Below are positions 19,192-27,573 of a stretch of DNA of 64,000 nucleotides, piece after piece; the first letter of the stretch is position 1; each line of letters begins with the position of its first letter. The notes under the pieces are model-generated. The model saw only the letters and a program-made list of their open reading frames with translations. It was not told the DNA's origin and made no database searches. This DNA is from Shewanella acanthi (GTDB lineage: Bacteria > Pseudomonadota > Gammaproteobacteria > Enterobacterales > Shewanellaceae): NCBI RefSeq assembly GCF_019457475.1, contig NZ_CP080413.1, positions 3,224,001 through 3,288,000 on the forward strand, given 5' to 3'. The position numbers and the translations under genes are program-made.

Positions 19192-19588
19192 GCATTATTC
19201 TAGCTCTCTCTGGCTAATCGCAACTTCGCTGTTGATAATAAGTAATTTGGGGGCAAAGGCCCAGGCCGATGAATGGCGTCTCACCCCTAACACCTGTGCT
19301 GTGACAGGGGAAAAACCAGCGTGCGACATTGACTTACTTTTTGAGTATCAATCAGATATTCCACAATCTTTATGCATATGGATGGCAGAACAAGCCGTTG
19401 TATTAGCCTGTTTCGAAGAAAAACTCGATTTCAAATATCAAATCCAATTGACCTTGGAAGACGATACCTTGTTCGAGTTGAGGGACCCTAAAAACAATAA
19501 CACCATTAAAACAGGTTTAGTTAAAGTGGCAAAATTCGAACCCGCTAACAGCAGAAAGCGTCGTGGACTTAACTGGAATTTACTATGA
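19181..19588 (+). CDS. Small exported protein, DUF3019-like
   Basis: 135 residues with an N-terminal signal peptide (hydrophobic stretch about 12-25, cleavage near AQA-DE). The mature part is about 105 residues with paired cysteines (NTCAVTGEKPACDIDLLF, then SLCIWM and VLACFEEK), suggesting disulfides in the periplasm. It resembles the DUF3019 family that I recall from Shewanella next to OmpV-like genes. It starts inside the OmpV-like gene and overlaps the response regulator by ATGA, so the three are translationally coupled. The biochemical function is unknown. A periplasmic accessory to the sensor kinase or the barrel protein is an inference from position only. Confidence 0.7.
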   Translation: MPSKHYSSSLWLIATSLLIISNLGAKAQADEWRLTPNTCAVTGEKPACDIDLLFEYQSDIPQSLCIWMAEQAVVLACFEEKLDFKYQIQLTLEDDTLFELRDPKNNNTIKTGLVKVAKFEPANSRKRRGLNWNLL

Positions 19589-20298
19589 CAAGTACTAAGA
19601 CGCCGCCGCAAATTCTCCTAATCGAAGACGATCTTGCCCTTGCTGAGTTAGTCTGCACCTACCTCGCCCAGGAAGGTTATCAAATTATTCACCTCGACAA
19701 TGCTGAAGATGCGCTACTGCGCCAAGACAGCGATGAATTCGACTTAATCATCTGTGATGTGATGTTACCAGGGCAGGATGGGTTCAGCGTTTACCCACAA
19801 CTTTCAGCAACTTACCCTTGCCCGATCATTTATTTAACGGCCTTGGATAATCATCAAGATCAAATCCGCGGACTCGATTTAGGTGCCTGTGACTACCTGT
19901 TAAAACCGGTTGTACCGCCGCTACTGTTGGCGCGCATTCGCTCAAACCTGCGGAAATTACAGGCCAACAATGGACGCAGCAATCTCAAATTGCATAACTT
20001 GTTGTTAAATCCCAATCTGCAACAGGTGAGTCTGGGTGATGAACAGCTCTCCTTCACAACAAAGGAATTTGCCCTGCTGTGGATTTTTGCCCTACACGCG
20101 GGCAAAGTGCTTTCCCGTGAGTTCCTGTTTGAGCAATTTGTGGGTCGTGAATACGATGGACTCGACCGAGCGATTGATTTAAAGATCAGCCGTCTGCGTA
20201 AACGATTAGACGAGCTAAATGTTCCAGGTTTATCTATTACGACAATTCATGGTAAAGGCTATTTATTCAACTACTTACCACCAAAACGTAGAGCCTGA
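19585..20298 (+). CDS. OmpR/PhoB-family response regulator
   Basis: 237 residues. The receiver domain spans 9-120 with acidic residues EDD at 14-16, phospho-acceptor Asp58 (IICDVMLPGQDG), a conserved Thr (YLTALD) and Lys (YLLKPV). A winged-helix DNA-binding domain spans about 135-232, with the usual ending TIHGKGYLFNY. It overlaps the DUF3019-like gene by four bases and is separated by five bases from the kinase gene, so it is cotranscribed with its cognate sensor. The likely targets include its own operon; the adjacent protease array is a possible target, but nothing in the sequence proves it. Confidence 0.93.
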   Translation: MTSTKTPPQILLIEDDLALAELVCTYLAQEGYQIIHLDNAEDALLRQDSDEFDLIICDVMLPGQDGFSVYPQLSATYPCPIIYLTALDNHQDQIRGLDLGACDYLLKPVVPPLLLARIRSNLRKLQANNGRSNLKLHNLLLNPNLQQVSLGDEQLSFTTKEFALLWIFALHAGKVLSREFLFEQFVGREYDGLDRAIDLKISRLRKRLDELNVPGLSITTIHGKGYLFNYLPPKRRA

Positions 20299-20303
20299 AA
20301 TAC

Positions 20304-21524
20304 ATGAAATTCCAGTTCTACCGCTTAATATTATTTCTGCTCTTGTCCTGCGGCCTAGTGATCTGGAGCTTCGGTCAATTAGCGGAACATATTGCAGATG
20401 ATGACTATCGATATCAGATAGATGTCGACAGTCTGTTGCAAACCTATGATGAAAGCGACCCTATTACGGTCAAACATATCCAAGCTGACGCTCTGTCCTT
20501 ACCGCCACAGTTGGCCAATCTATTGCAACAGGGCGAAACCATTGCTCTGCGCCACAGCAATGGCGAGCGTTATTTTTACCGCAAAACCAAAAGCGGCGAA
20601 GACATATTAATGCTTGGCCCGGTAATTCCACCCGAGCCTAAAGAACGAAATACCAGTTTGATTCTATTAGGTTTGTATTCTTCTTTATGCCTTGTAGCGC
20701 TATGGTGGATCTGGCCAGTGTTCCGCGATCTACACAATTTGCAGCAAGCAGCGATCGATTATGGCAATGCCCCCCGCAAATTACCTCAAGATATCCATCG
20801 GCATTCGGCTATCTATCCCTTAGCGAAAGTATTTAACAGCGTCAGCCATCAAATGGTCGACTTTGTACAAATGCACAAGGAACTATCGCGTACCATTTCC
20901 CATGAAGTACGCACCCCGCTCGCGAGGATGCGGTTCGCGCTCGAACTGGTTAAGGGGCAGATAGATCCTAATTACGCTAAGCGTCTCAATGAAGATATCG
21001 ATGAAATTGAGCAACTTGCTGCAAATTACCTGTCCTTTGCCCGCCTCGAGCACAAGGAAGAAAATATTAGCCAAGAGTCACAATCGGTTGAGCATTTTAT
21101 GGAGAAAATTGCCCAAAAATACGCCATTTATCAGCCGAAACTCAAAATCCATTTCGAGCATCAACACCAGCATGCTCATTTCGATCCCACAACTATGACG
21201 ATTGCGATTCAAAATCTGATCCAAAATGCGATGCGCTTTGCCACCGATGAAATCCAGGTCTATTTCACCCAGAATAACGGTGTCAATCGTATCAGTGTTG
21301 AAGATGACGGACCGGGATTTGAAGGCAAAGGCAAGCAACTTTTTGCCGCCTTCGAGCGGGATACTCAACAATGTGATAGCAGTGGTTTTGGCTTAGGCCT
21401 ATACATAGTGAAAAAGATTGCCACTTGGCACCATGGCAAGCTAGAACTTAACCGTTCAAAGCATCTAGGCGGCGCTGAAATCAGTATTATTTGGGATGAC
21501 GTGCAGTGCTCTAACCAAGATTAA
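20304..21524 (+). CDS. Sensor histidine kinase, partner of the OmpR-type regulator
   Basis: 406 residues. Membrane helices at about 8-25 and 118-138 enclose a periplasmic sensor loop of about 90 residues. A HAMP-like linker follows, then HisKA with His200 (SHEVRTPLARMRF) and an ATPase domain with N box (QNLIQNAMRFA), G1 (EDDGPGFEG) and G2 (GFGLGLYIV). The layout is that of RstB-type kinases. The short periplasmic loop shows no recognised ligand domain. It is the last gene of the four-gene operon. Confidence 0.92.
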   Translation: MKFQFYRLILFLLLSCGLVIWSFGQLAEHIADDDYRYQIDVDSLLQTYDESDPITVKHIQADALSLPPQLANLLQQGETIALRHSNGERYFYRKTKSGEDILMLGPVIPPEPKERNTSLILLGLYSSLCLVALWWIWPVFRDLHNLQQAAIDYGNAPRKLPQDIHRHSAIYPLAKVFNSVSHQMVDFVQMHKELSRTISHEVRTPLARMRFALELVKGQIDPNYAKRLNEDIDEIEQLAANYLSFARLEHKEENISQESQSVEHFMEKIAQKYAIYQPKLKIHFEHQHQHAHFDPTTMTIAIQNLIQNAMRFATDEIQVYFTQNNGVNRISVEDDGPGFEGKGKQLFAAFERDTQQCDSSGFGLGLYIVKKIATWHHGKLELNRSKHLGGAEISIIWDDVQCSNQD

Positions 21525-21534
21525 TTCAGTATAA

Positions 21535-22689
21535 TTAATCCCTTACTAGCATAGCTAAGACTTCGAAATGATCCGTATGTGGGAACAGGTCAAATAGCTG
21601 CACTTTAGTTAGATGATAACCACGGATATGGGCAAGATCCTTGGCGAGCGTCTTAGGATTACAGCTCGAATATAACATCGCCTTTGGGGCAAATTCACTC
21701 AACGACTCGCACAGTGACTCACCAATACCACGGCGCGGCGGATTAACGATAATCAAATCTGGCTTAGTCTCAGCGGCCTCCCCCTTGGCAAAATCGGTTG
21801 AATCGAGCGCCATAAATTGCACTTTATCTAACCCCATCATCTGCGCCGACATCTTAGCGCAAGCAATAGCTTCGGCTTCAATCTCAATCCCTGTTAATGG
21901 AATTTCCTTCGAGGCGCAGTGCAGCCCAAAACCGCCCACCCCACAAAATAAATCCCACAGAGAACGTGGTGCAAACTCGGCAACCCACTCGCGGGCCGTC
22001 TGGTAAAGCTTGGCGGCAACCTCAGGATTTGTCTGGAAAAAGCTCTTTGGACGTATAAATAGAGGGACATCGTTGAAGCGCTCTTCGAGGCGAGTATTCT
22101 CGGTTAAAAAAATCTCCTCATCACCCTCTAAAATTGCCATATGAATTGGCTGAAGATTAACCGATACGACACTGATCTGTGGAAATTCAGCCATCAAGGC
22201 AGGCAACTCTCGCTCAATACGGGCAATGGCATCGCGGGAACGAAGCACAAAACGCAGTAAATATTCACCGCGTACCTGACTGCGAGTCAGAAGAATAAAT
22301 TTCAGCTCCCCCTTAGCTTTATCAACACGGTATGGCGGAATCCCCGCCTGCTGCACAAAGCGCTCTAGACGATGGAGTAAAGCTTGCATATCAGTAGGAT
22401 ACAGTAGGCAATCACATAGGCTGACCGCTTCACCACCTGGACTGACAATACCAAGTATCGGAGCATGGGCGGCGCCAAGGGCAACCATTTTCGCTTTATT
22501 GCGAAAACCACTACTGTCCCCCACCACTGGAGGAAGAAATATCTGCTCAGGATTTGCAATAAATGGCGTGAGGAGTTGCTGTAATTCTTGAGTTTTAGCA
22601 GCTAATTGCTGCGCCATAGGCACTTGAATATGGCGACAGGAAAGGCATTGGCCTTGATTAAAATACCCACACTGCACTAAAACACTCAC
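21535..22689 (-). CDS. rlmC: 23S rRNA (uracil(747)-C(5))-methyltransferase RlmC
   Basis: A SAM-dependent enzyme that makes m5U747 in 23S rRNA. 384 residues, the usual length. Iron-sulfur cysteines are visible at the N terminus (C7, C15, C18) with a further CDC later. The methyltransferase core has [11 protein letters not shown], and the catalytic motif is [13 protein letters not shown]. Asp and Pro of VNPPRRGIG fit the RumA/RumB fold. The short N terminus without a TRAM domain distinguishes it from RlmD. It converges with the histidine kinase gene with ten bases between them. Confidence 0.93.
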   Translation of the reverse strand: MSVLVQCGYFNQGQCLSCRHIQVPMAQQLAAKTQELQQLLTPFIANPEQIFLPPVVGDSSGFRNKAKMVALGAAHAPILGIVSPGGEAVSLCDCLLYPTDMQALLHRLERFVQQAGIPPYRVDKAKGELKFILLTRSQVRGEYLLRFVLRSRDAIARIERELPALMAEFPQISVVSVNLQPIHMAILEGDEEIFLTENTRLEERFNDVPLFIRPKSFFQTNPEVAAKLYQTAREWVAEFAPRSLWDLFCGVGGFGLHCASKEIPLTGIEIEAEAIACAKMSAQMMGLDKVQFMALDSTDFAKGEAAETKPDLIIVNPPRRGIGESLCESLSEFAPKAMLYSSCNPKTLAKDLAHIRGYHLTKVQLFDLFPHTDHFEVLAMLVRD

Positions 22690-22781
22690 TGCAATTCCTA
22701 AAGATCAGTAAAAAAGCGCCACACTTTAGCGTTTTTGCGCCCAAAAAGCACCCCGAAAAGCCCAAGAGTCGCAGATGCCCG

Positions 22782-23957
22782 TTAACTCAAACTCAAGCTG
22801 TTGACATCGGCAATGGCTTGACGCTTACCCAGATGCTGCTCTATCCATTGAAGCACTTCGCTCGATGTACTCCTAAAGGTCGTCAGCTTGCCACCATATA
22901 AACTGAGTAGCCTAGGGTGAGAAACCGAAGTCTGCATTAGAGTATCCCGAGGGCGCTCAAAGGCTGAACTTGACTGCTTGGGCAATACCCGCACGCCACA
23001 AAAGGTTTTCACTATCTTTGCTTTAAGCTGCTCAACATCTGGACTTAAAGGGAAATAATGCCGATAGATGCCAAGCAGATATTGAATTTCAGATTCAGTC
23101 ACCGCCTGCTGAGAATCAAGATGTTCGAGCACGGTTTCCGTGGTGCCAATCAGGGTTTGGCCATACCAGGGCATCACAAATATTACCCGTTTATCGAAAC
23201 AGGACTCGAGATACAAAATCCCTTCCGGCGCGGGAATGTCTAACAACAGATGTGCCCCCTGCACCCAATCCAGCTCAACACCTGCAAGGGGAGGTGTGAC
23301 TTTAGCAATCACATCATTGACCCAAGGCCCTGCAGCATTGACCACCAGCTTTGCCTCGACCTCTTGCTCTTTGCCTGCGTGACTGAACGTGAGCTTGCAG
23401 CCATCGCTTTGGTGCTCAAGGCTTAACAATTCGGCCTCGGCATAGACATCGGCACCAAGCGCCTGCGCACTCCTAGCGACGGCCTGAGTCAGCAACTTAT
23501 CATCGGTTTGGGCGTCCCAATATTGGAACACCGCTTTTAATCCTTGTAACTTAAGCCCATTAAGACGATGCCAATGTACTGCGGGCACGGAAGAAAAGCG
23601 TCCAAGGCAGTCAAATTCGCTGAGCACCGCATAGAGACTTAAGCCAGCCCGAATGGCAAATGCACTCCGCTGACTGCCACTATAAACTGGAATATAAAAG
23701 GGAATGGGTTTGACTAAACTGGGTGCTAAATCGAGTAGATGGCGCCGCTCCTGCAGGGATTTGCGCACCAGATTGATTTGCCCTGTTTCAAGGTAACGTA
23801 GTCCGCCATGGATAAGCTTACTGGAGTTTGCCGAGGTTTGACCGCCAATGTCCCCCTTCTCGATAAGCAAAGTACGAAACCCAGCCGCAGCAGCAAATTG
23901 GGCAATGCCAACACCACTGATCCCCCCTCCGATAATCGCAATGTCAAATGAGCTCAT
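22782..23957 (-). CDS. FAD-dependent oxidoreductase, short GlpD-like
   Basis: 391 residues. The N-terminal FAD site is IAIIGGGISGVGIAQ, followed by the GlpD-type signature SSKLIHGGLRYLETG and the C-terminal LLSLYGGKLTTFRSTS, all typical of aerobic glycerol-3-phosphate dehydrogenase. The protein stops soon after this motif, so the roughly 100-residue C-terminal helical domain of GlpD is absent. The start at ATG 23957 is preceded by AGGAG; an in-frame TTG at 23987 is unlikely. No glpF or glpK is near. It may oxidise glycerol-3-phosphate or a related hydroxyacid; the missing domain makes the substrate uncertain. Confidence 0.8.
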   Translation of the reverse strand: MSSFDIAIIGGGISGVGIAQFAAAAGFRTLLIEKGDIGGQTSANSSKLIHGGLRYLETGQINLVRKSLQERRHLLDLAPSLVKPIPFYIPVYSGSQRSAFAIRAGLSLYAVLSEFDCLGRFSSVPAVHWHRLNGLKLQGLKAVFQYWDAQTDDKLLTQAVARSAQALGADVYAEAELLSLEHQSDGCKLTFSHAGKEQEVEAKLVVNAAGPWVNDVIAKVTPPLAGVELDWVQGAHLLLDIPAPEGILYLESCFDKRVIFVMPWYGQTLIGTTETVLEHLDSQQAVTESEIQYLLGIYRHYFPLSPDVEQLKAKIVKTFCGVRVLPKQSSSAFERPRDTLMQTSVSHPRLLSLYGGKLTTFRSTSSEVLQWIEQHLGKRQAIADVNSLSLS

Positions 23958-24118
23958 AACCGCTTGACTCCTAACAACGCGCCCCAATTAAGCTTAACCA
24001 TTTCCAGCCTTTCCTTACTGCAGTCCACCCTGCTATTTCAATGAAGCAATTAACAGTTAAGCTCGATATATCAACATATTAATTGTGAAGTCTTGACCTT
24101 GCAAACGGGTAAAAAGTC

Positions 24119-24619
24119 TTATTTAATCTCCGAGGAATGTAATGCACTAATGGTTTTATCACACAATTCCTTAAGCATTTTCAGCTCGGCATCTTCTCCG
24201 CCAACTTTGCAGCGCATTTGAGTCGGCACTTCTCTGGCCAGTAGCTTCAGCGCCTGCCCCTCTGGCGTTAACGACAATACCCGCACACGCTCATCCTGCT
24301 CGCTGCGACCGCGACTGACTAGCCCCTTAGACTCTAGGCGTTTTAATAATGGCGTAAGCGTGCCTGAGTCGAGGAATAATTTATCCCCTAATGTCTTAAC
24401 ACTGATCCCCTGCTCCTCCCAAAGCACTAGCAGTACTAAATACTGGGGATAAGTTAAATCCAGTTTTTCGAGAAGCGGACGATAGGCACGCACTATCGCA
24501 TTGGCGGCACTGTAAAGCGAAAAACAGACCTGATTATCTAAGCATAAGAGATTGTCTGAAATAGCAATATCACCAGAAGGAATGGGATCTGCACAAAGGT
24601 TAGTAAGAGGTTTCGTCAT
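24119..24619 (-). CDS. ohrR: OhrR, MarR-family organic-hydroperoxide-sensing repressor
   Basis: 166 residues. The winged-helix core has LTYPQYLVLLVLWEEQG and LDSGTLTPLLKRLESKGLV followed by DERVRVLSLT, all strongly OhrR-like. Cysteines near the N terminus (LCLDNQVCFSLYSA) include the expected peroxidatic Cys just before the first conserved helix. It is divergent from ohr, with palindromic sites in the 125-base gap, which supports direct peroxide-controlled repression. The N-terminal extension of about 20 residues before LCLDNQ is longer than usual. Confidence 0.93.
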   Translation of the reverse strand: MTKPLTNLCADPIPSGDIAISDNLLCLDNQVCFSLYSAANAIVRAYRPLLEKLDLTYPQYLVLLVLWEEQGISVKTLGDKLFLDSGTLTPLLKRLESKGLVSRGRSEQDERVRVLSLTPEGQALKLLAREVPTQMRCKVGGEDAELKMLKELCDKTISALHSSEIK

Positions 24620-24644
24620 GGCTGTGGTCTAAAAACTTAAATAC

Positions 24645-24656
24645 ATTGCGCACAAT
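24645..24656. promoter_or_regulatory. OhrR operator candidate, ohrR-proximal
   Basis: ATTGCGCACAAT is the exact reverse complement of ATTGTGCGCAAT at 24704-24715, so the divergent gap carries the same 12-mer in both orientations. It is 26 bases before the ohrR start codon, placed to block ohrR transcription. The site itself has not been shown to bind OhrR. Confidence 0.6.
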
Positions 24657-24694
24657 ATACTTGCATTCTCCCTAAAGATCGAATTATAGTTTAA

Positions 24695-24717
24695 CACAAT
24701 TTAATTGTGCGCAATTA
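24695..24717. promoter_or_regulatory. OhrR operator candidate, ohr-proximal
   Basis: Contains a perfect 7-1-7 palindrome, CACAATT-T-AATTGTG (24695-24709), overlapping the second 12-mer ATTGTGCGCAAT (24704-24715). The CAATT/AATTG arms resemble known OhrR sites. It lies 35-50 bases before the ohr start. Confidence 0.7.
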
Positions 24718-24744
24718 AATATCCACTACTGAATGAGGTCTATG

Positions 24745-25170
24745 ATGAAAACACTTTATGAAACACGTGCCACTGCAAAAGCGGGTCGCCAAGGGGAAGT
24801 CAGTACCGATGATGGATTATTAAATGTCGCCCTTGCCTACCCAAAATCTATGGGGGGAACGGGTTTAGCAACCAATCCTGAACAATTATTTGCGGCAGGC
24901 TATGCGGCTTGTTTTTCAAACGCCGTGCTACACGTAGCACACATCACTAAGGTTGCTATCAAAGAAGCCCCCGTTAGTGCGATCGTCGGTATCGGCGCGA
25001 ATGCTATGGGCGGTTTTAGCTTAACAGTGGCGCTTGAAGTTGACTTGAACTTACCCCAACAGGAGGCCGAAGCTTTAGTTCGTCACGCGCATCAGGTCTG
25101 CCCATACTCGAACGCAACACGCAATAACATCGACGTTAAATTAAATGTAAATGGAGTTGATCTCAATTAA
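24745..25170 (+). CDS. ohr: Organic hydroperoxide resistance protein Ohr
   Basis: Thiol peroxidase that reduces organic hydroperoxides with lipoylated or dithiol partners. 141 residues from ATG 24745, with GAGG six bases upstream; ATGs at 24733 and 24742 are also in frame. Both catalytic cysteines are present: AAGYAACFSNAVL and HQVCPYSNATRNN. The N terminus (LYETRATAKAGRQG) is the classic Ohr opening. Divergent from ohrR and presumably induced when OhrR is oxidised. Confidence 0.96.
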   Translation: MKTLYETRATAKAGRQGEVSTDDGLLNVALAYPKSMGGTGLATNPEQLFAAGYAACFSNAVLHVAHITKVAIKEAPVSAIVGIGANAMGGFSLTVALEVDLNLPQQEAEALVRHAHQVCPYSNATRNNIDVKLNVNGVDLN

Positions 25171-25186
25171 TTCCTTACTCGGTGAA

Positions 25187-25221
25187 GCCCTCTTGTTTAG
25201 CATTGGAGTTGTTAAGAGGGC
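25187..25221 (+). repeat. Hairpin downstream of ohr
   Basis: GCCCTCTT and AAGAGGGC form a perfect eight-base inverted repeat with a 19-base loop, beginning 16 bases after the ohr stop. There is no U-run after it, so it may be a 3' stabiliser rather than an intrinsic terminator. Confidence 0.45.
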
Positions 25222-25393
25222 CAACACTGACTTAAACCATTTAAAATAAACCTGCCTTAGTTCCCAAAATAAAAGGTTTCGCGAGTTAACTAACACTTCT
25301 GAATACCGAATTTAATCAAGTGATTTTTATTGAGTAGAGTAAATAGTGACAGCAACTTTGATCATTCATTAACCCACGATAGTGGGAGGCTAT

Positions 25394-26812
25394 ATGACTA
25401 AATACTTGGCGAAATTTACTCTGCTGTGCTCTCTGTTTTTAACATTTATAGCTGTGCCTGCATGGGCAGAAACCCCGTCGGTTAATGACCAAACCTGGCA
25501 CTATACCGATGCCCAAGGTGAGCTTAAGCTCAAACTCTACTTCTTTTGGTCTAAAACCTGTCCACACTGCGCCGAGGCCCACCCCTTTATCGATTCGCTG
25601 CCACAAAAATATCCTTGGATAAGCTTAGAATCCCATATGGTGTCAGACCCTGGCGTTCAAGAGATTTGGCAAAATATCGCCACTAAAACCCAAACCGATG
25701 CGCGATCTGTTCCCTATATGGCAAGTTGTGAAAAAGCCATCGTCGGCTACACCAGCGAAGCCGTCACCGGTGAGTTTTTAGTCAACCGCTTAAAACAATG
25801 TTACTTAACCCTCGGTGGAAAACTGGCACCAGAAGATATGCCAAGCACCATGTCTACACCCACGAGTAATCCAGATGAACCCTTATTTGGCACCTGCGGC
25901 TCAGATACTGGCGAAGGCACCTGTGATGCTTCAACAGTGACCAGCAGTGCCGCAGAGGTTCAGCCCGTGGAATTACCAATTGTCGGCATTGTGACACCCG
26001 AGACCATGTCGCTGCCGCTCCTCACTCTTGTGCTGGCGGGGGTGGATGCCTTTAATCCCTGCGCCTTCTTCGTGCTGCTATTTTTGTTATCGATTATGGT
26101 GAACGCAAAGAGCCGCGGTCGCATGTTATTAGTCGGCGGAATATTTGTGTTCTTCTCAGGCTTTATTTACTTCCTGTTTATGACTGCTTGGCTGAATATT
26201 TTCCAACTCCTCGGTGCAGGCAACGACGGCTCGATGATCATCTTTGCCGCAGGGATCCTGGCGCTTATTGCAGGCACCATTAATGTGAAGGAATACTTTT
26301 TCACTAAGGGCGAAGTCAGTCTGTCCATGTCGGCGGAAAATCGCACCAGCTTAATAAAACGCATGGGTAAACTCTCTAATTCCAGCAGCTTAGGTGCACT
26401 TATATTAGGTTCAACTGTGCTTGCCATTCTAGCCAATGCCTATGAACTCTTATGCACAGCGGGCTTCCCCATGATTTATACCAGCGTGCTGTCGATGCAT
26501 AATCTGCCGGAAATTGAGCGTTACATGTATCTGGTTTTATACAATATTGTTTATGTCATCCCGTTAGCTGCCATTGTAATTGTGTTTAGCGCGACGCTAG
26601 GGAAACGTAAACTGACCGAAAAAGAAGGCCAGACCTTAAAACTCATGTCTGGTGTGATGATGGTCGGCATGGGTATTGCGCTGGTTATCGACCCTACGGC
26701 GCTGCAGAATATTGCGCTAGCGCTAGGGTTAATTCTTGGTTCGCTTGGGCTCACGGCAATCATAGTTCTAGGTAGGAAATTAATCTCAGGTAAGGAAAGT
26801 AAAACGGCTTAG
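25394..26812 (+). CDS. Periplasmic thioredoxin-domain / CcdA-like membrane fusion protein
   Basis: 472 residues from ATG 25394, preceded by GGGAGG (an in-frame GTG at 25382 is inside the ribosome site). Signal peptide 1-25. A thioredoxin-like domain of about 40-140 has the active site CPHC (C56/C59). A linker carries a CX8C pair (C168, C177). From about residue 205 there is a polytopic domain of the DsbD/CcdA type, with C223 in AFNPCAFFVLL and C354 in ELLCTAGFP, placed like the transmembrane redox pair of CcdA. This suggests electron transfer from the cytoplasm across the membrane to the fused periplasmic domain. The thioredoxin domain is N-terminal, opposite to the DsbD gamma domain. Its client is unknown; peroxidase or disulfide reduction fits the ohr neighbourhood. 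Confidence 0.8.
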   Translation: MTKYLAKFTLLCSLFLTFIAVPAWAETPSVNDQTWHYTDAQGELKLKLYFFWSKTCPHCAEAHPFIDSLPQKYPWISLESHMVSDPGVQEIWQNIATKTQTDARSVPYMASCEKAIVGYTSEAVTGEFLVNRLKQCYLTLGGKLAPEDMPSTMSTPTSNPDEPLFGTCGSDTGEGTCDASTVTSSAAEVQPVELPIVGIVTPETMSLPLLTLVLAGVDAFNPCAFFVLLFLLSIMVNAKSRGRMLLVGGIFVFFSGFIYFLFMTAWLNIFQLLGAGNDGSMIIFAAGILALIAGTINVKEYFFTKGEVSLSMSAENRTSLIKRMGKLSNSSSLGALILGSTVLAILANAYELLCTAGFPMIYTSVLSMHNLPEIERYMYLVLYNIVYVIPLAAIVIVFSATLGKRKLTEKEGQTLKLMSGVMMVGMGIALVIDPTALQNIALALGLILGSLGLTAIIVLGRKLISGKESKTA

Positions 26813-26854
26813 GCCAACATCGGAGGCTTAATTGGCAAGTTGACATTTTAGGTC

Positions 26855-26881
26855 TTAAGTAAAGTTTCAGCTTGCCGATAC
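26855..26881 (+). promoter_or_regulatory. Sigma-28 (FliA)-like promoter
   Basis: TTAAG at 26855-26859, a 14-base spacer, then GCCGATAC at 26874-26881. The reference is the flagellar sigma consensus TAAAG-N14-GCCGATAA. The -10 matches 7 of 8 positions, the -35 core 4 of 5, and the spacing is exact. The expected start point would be about 20-25 bases before the small downstream gene. Confidence 0.55.
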
Positions 26882-26910
26882 TAAGACTCAGCTTACAAAA
26901 AAGGTTAGTT

Positions 26911-27096
26911 ATGTCTATTTCACTGAACACTCAAGCCGTTACACCAAACTTAGAAAATGGTGCCATTGGTGTGAAGGTCGCACAGTTGGCTAAAGAGCAA
27001 CAAAAAGCCGAAGGCCAAATTGCTGTCGATTTGATTCAAGCAGCCCTACCTCAACCTGTAGGTAATACGGGCCACAATATCAATACCAAGGCTTAA
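26911..27096 (+). CDS. Small putative motility protein, YjfB-like
   Basis: 61 residues from ATG 26911, with AAGG six bases upstream; an in-frame ATG at 26872 falls inside the likely promoter and is rejected. The sequence is a single amphipathic helix region (VAQLAKEQQKAEGQIAVDLIQ) followed by a conserved-looking tail GNTGHNINTKA, as in the YjfB putative motility family. It is soluble, with no signal peptide. The sigma-28-like promoter just upstream and its own terminator downstream make it a monocistronic member of a flagellar regulon. The molecular role is unknown. Confidence 0.7.
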   Translation: MSISLNTQAVTPNLENGAIGVKVAQLAKEQQKAEGQIAVDLIQAALPQPVGNTGHNINTKA

Positions 27097-27124
27097 TAGC
27101 TTTGTTGATGTCACCCGTATAAAT

Positions 27125-27154
27125 AAAAACGCCCCGCATGTTTGGGGCGTTTTT
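27125..27154 (+). terminator. Terminator of the YjfB-like gene
   Basis: AAAAACGCCCC pairs with GGGGCGTTTTT across an eight-base loop, 29 bases after the stop. It is symmetric, so it can also serve the minus strand. Confidence 0.9.
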
Positions 27155-27198
27155 GTATCTGTCGTTTTAGCTTAAATTGCTGTAAGCCTAGAGGACAT

Positions 27199-27489
27199 TT
27201 AAGAAAAAGCATGACCATTCACATGCATAATCGTGAATGTCCACACAACAAAGGCCAGCGGAATATGCACTAGGGCATAAAAACACTGGTCGAGGCGACT
27301 CATGCCTTTGGCAAGCCAAATCAAATAACAGTGAAGACCTATCACTAAAGGAAATAGAGAAAACAGCGGATATAGGGCATAGGGACTGGCATCGGCAAGC
27401 ACGCTATGACTGAGTAAGGCCCATGCCACCATAATGGCCGTGGTTACTGGTGGCAATGCTATGCGGTATTGATCTGGATATGGAAACAT
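27199..27489 (-). CDS. Small integral membrane protein, unrecognised
   Basis: 96 residues with three probable membrane helices (about 13-32, 40-60 and 70-90) and conserved-looking histidines (ALVHIPLAFVVW, IMHVNGHAF). A strong ribosome site (GGGAAGGG) lies before the ATG at 27489. The family is not recognised. Histidines in membrane segments could bind haem or metal, but this is speculation. It follows the methyltransferase gene at 84 bases on the same strand. Confidence 0.6.
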   Translation of the reverse strand: MFPYPDQYRIALPPVTTAIMVAWALLSHSVLADASPYALYPLFSLFPLVIGLHCYLIWLAKGMSRLDQCFYALVHIPLAFVVWTFTIMHVNGHAFS

Positions 27490-27573
27490 CCCTTCCCTCT
27501 TTGTCTTTATTCAATGACTTGAATCTGCATCATCCTTAGGCACAGTCCTCCCAGCAAAGTGCCGTTCGGGCAA

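Noticed and set aside
21078..21371. Minus-strand frame of 97 codons inside the histidine kinase
   Set aside because: Falls on the conserved ATPase domain of the kinase in the other strand; no independent signals.
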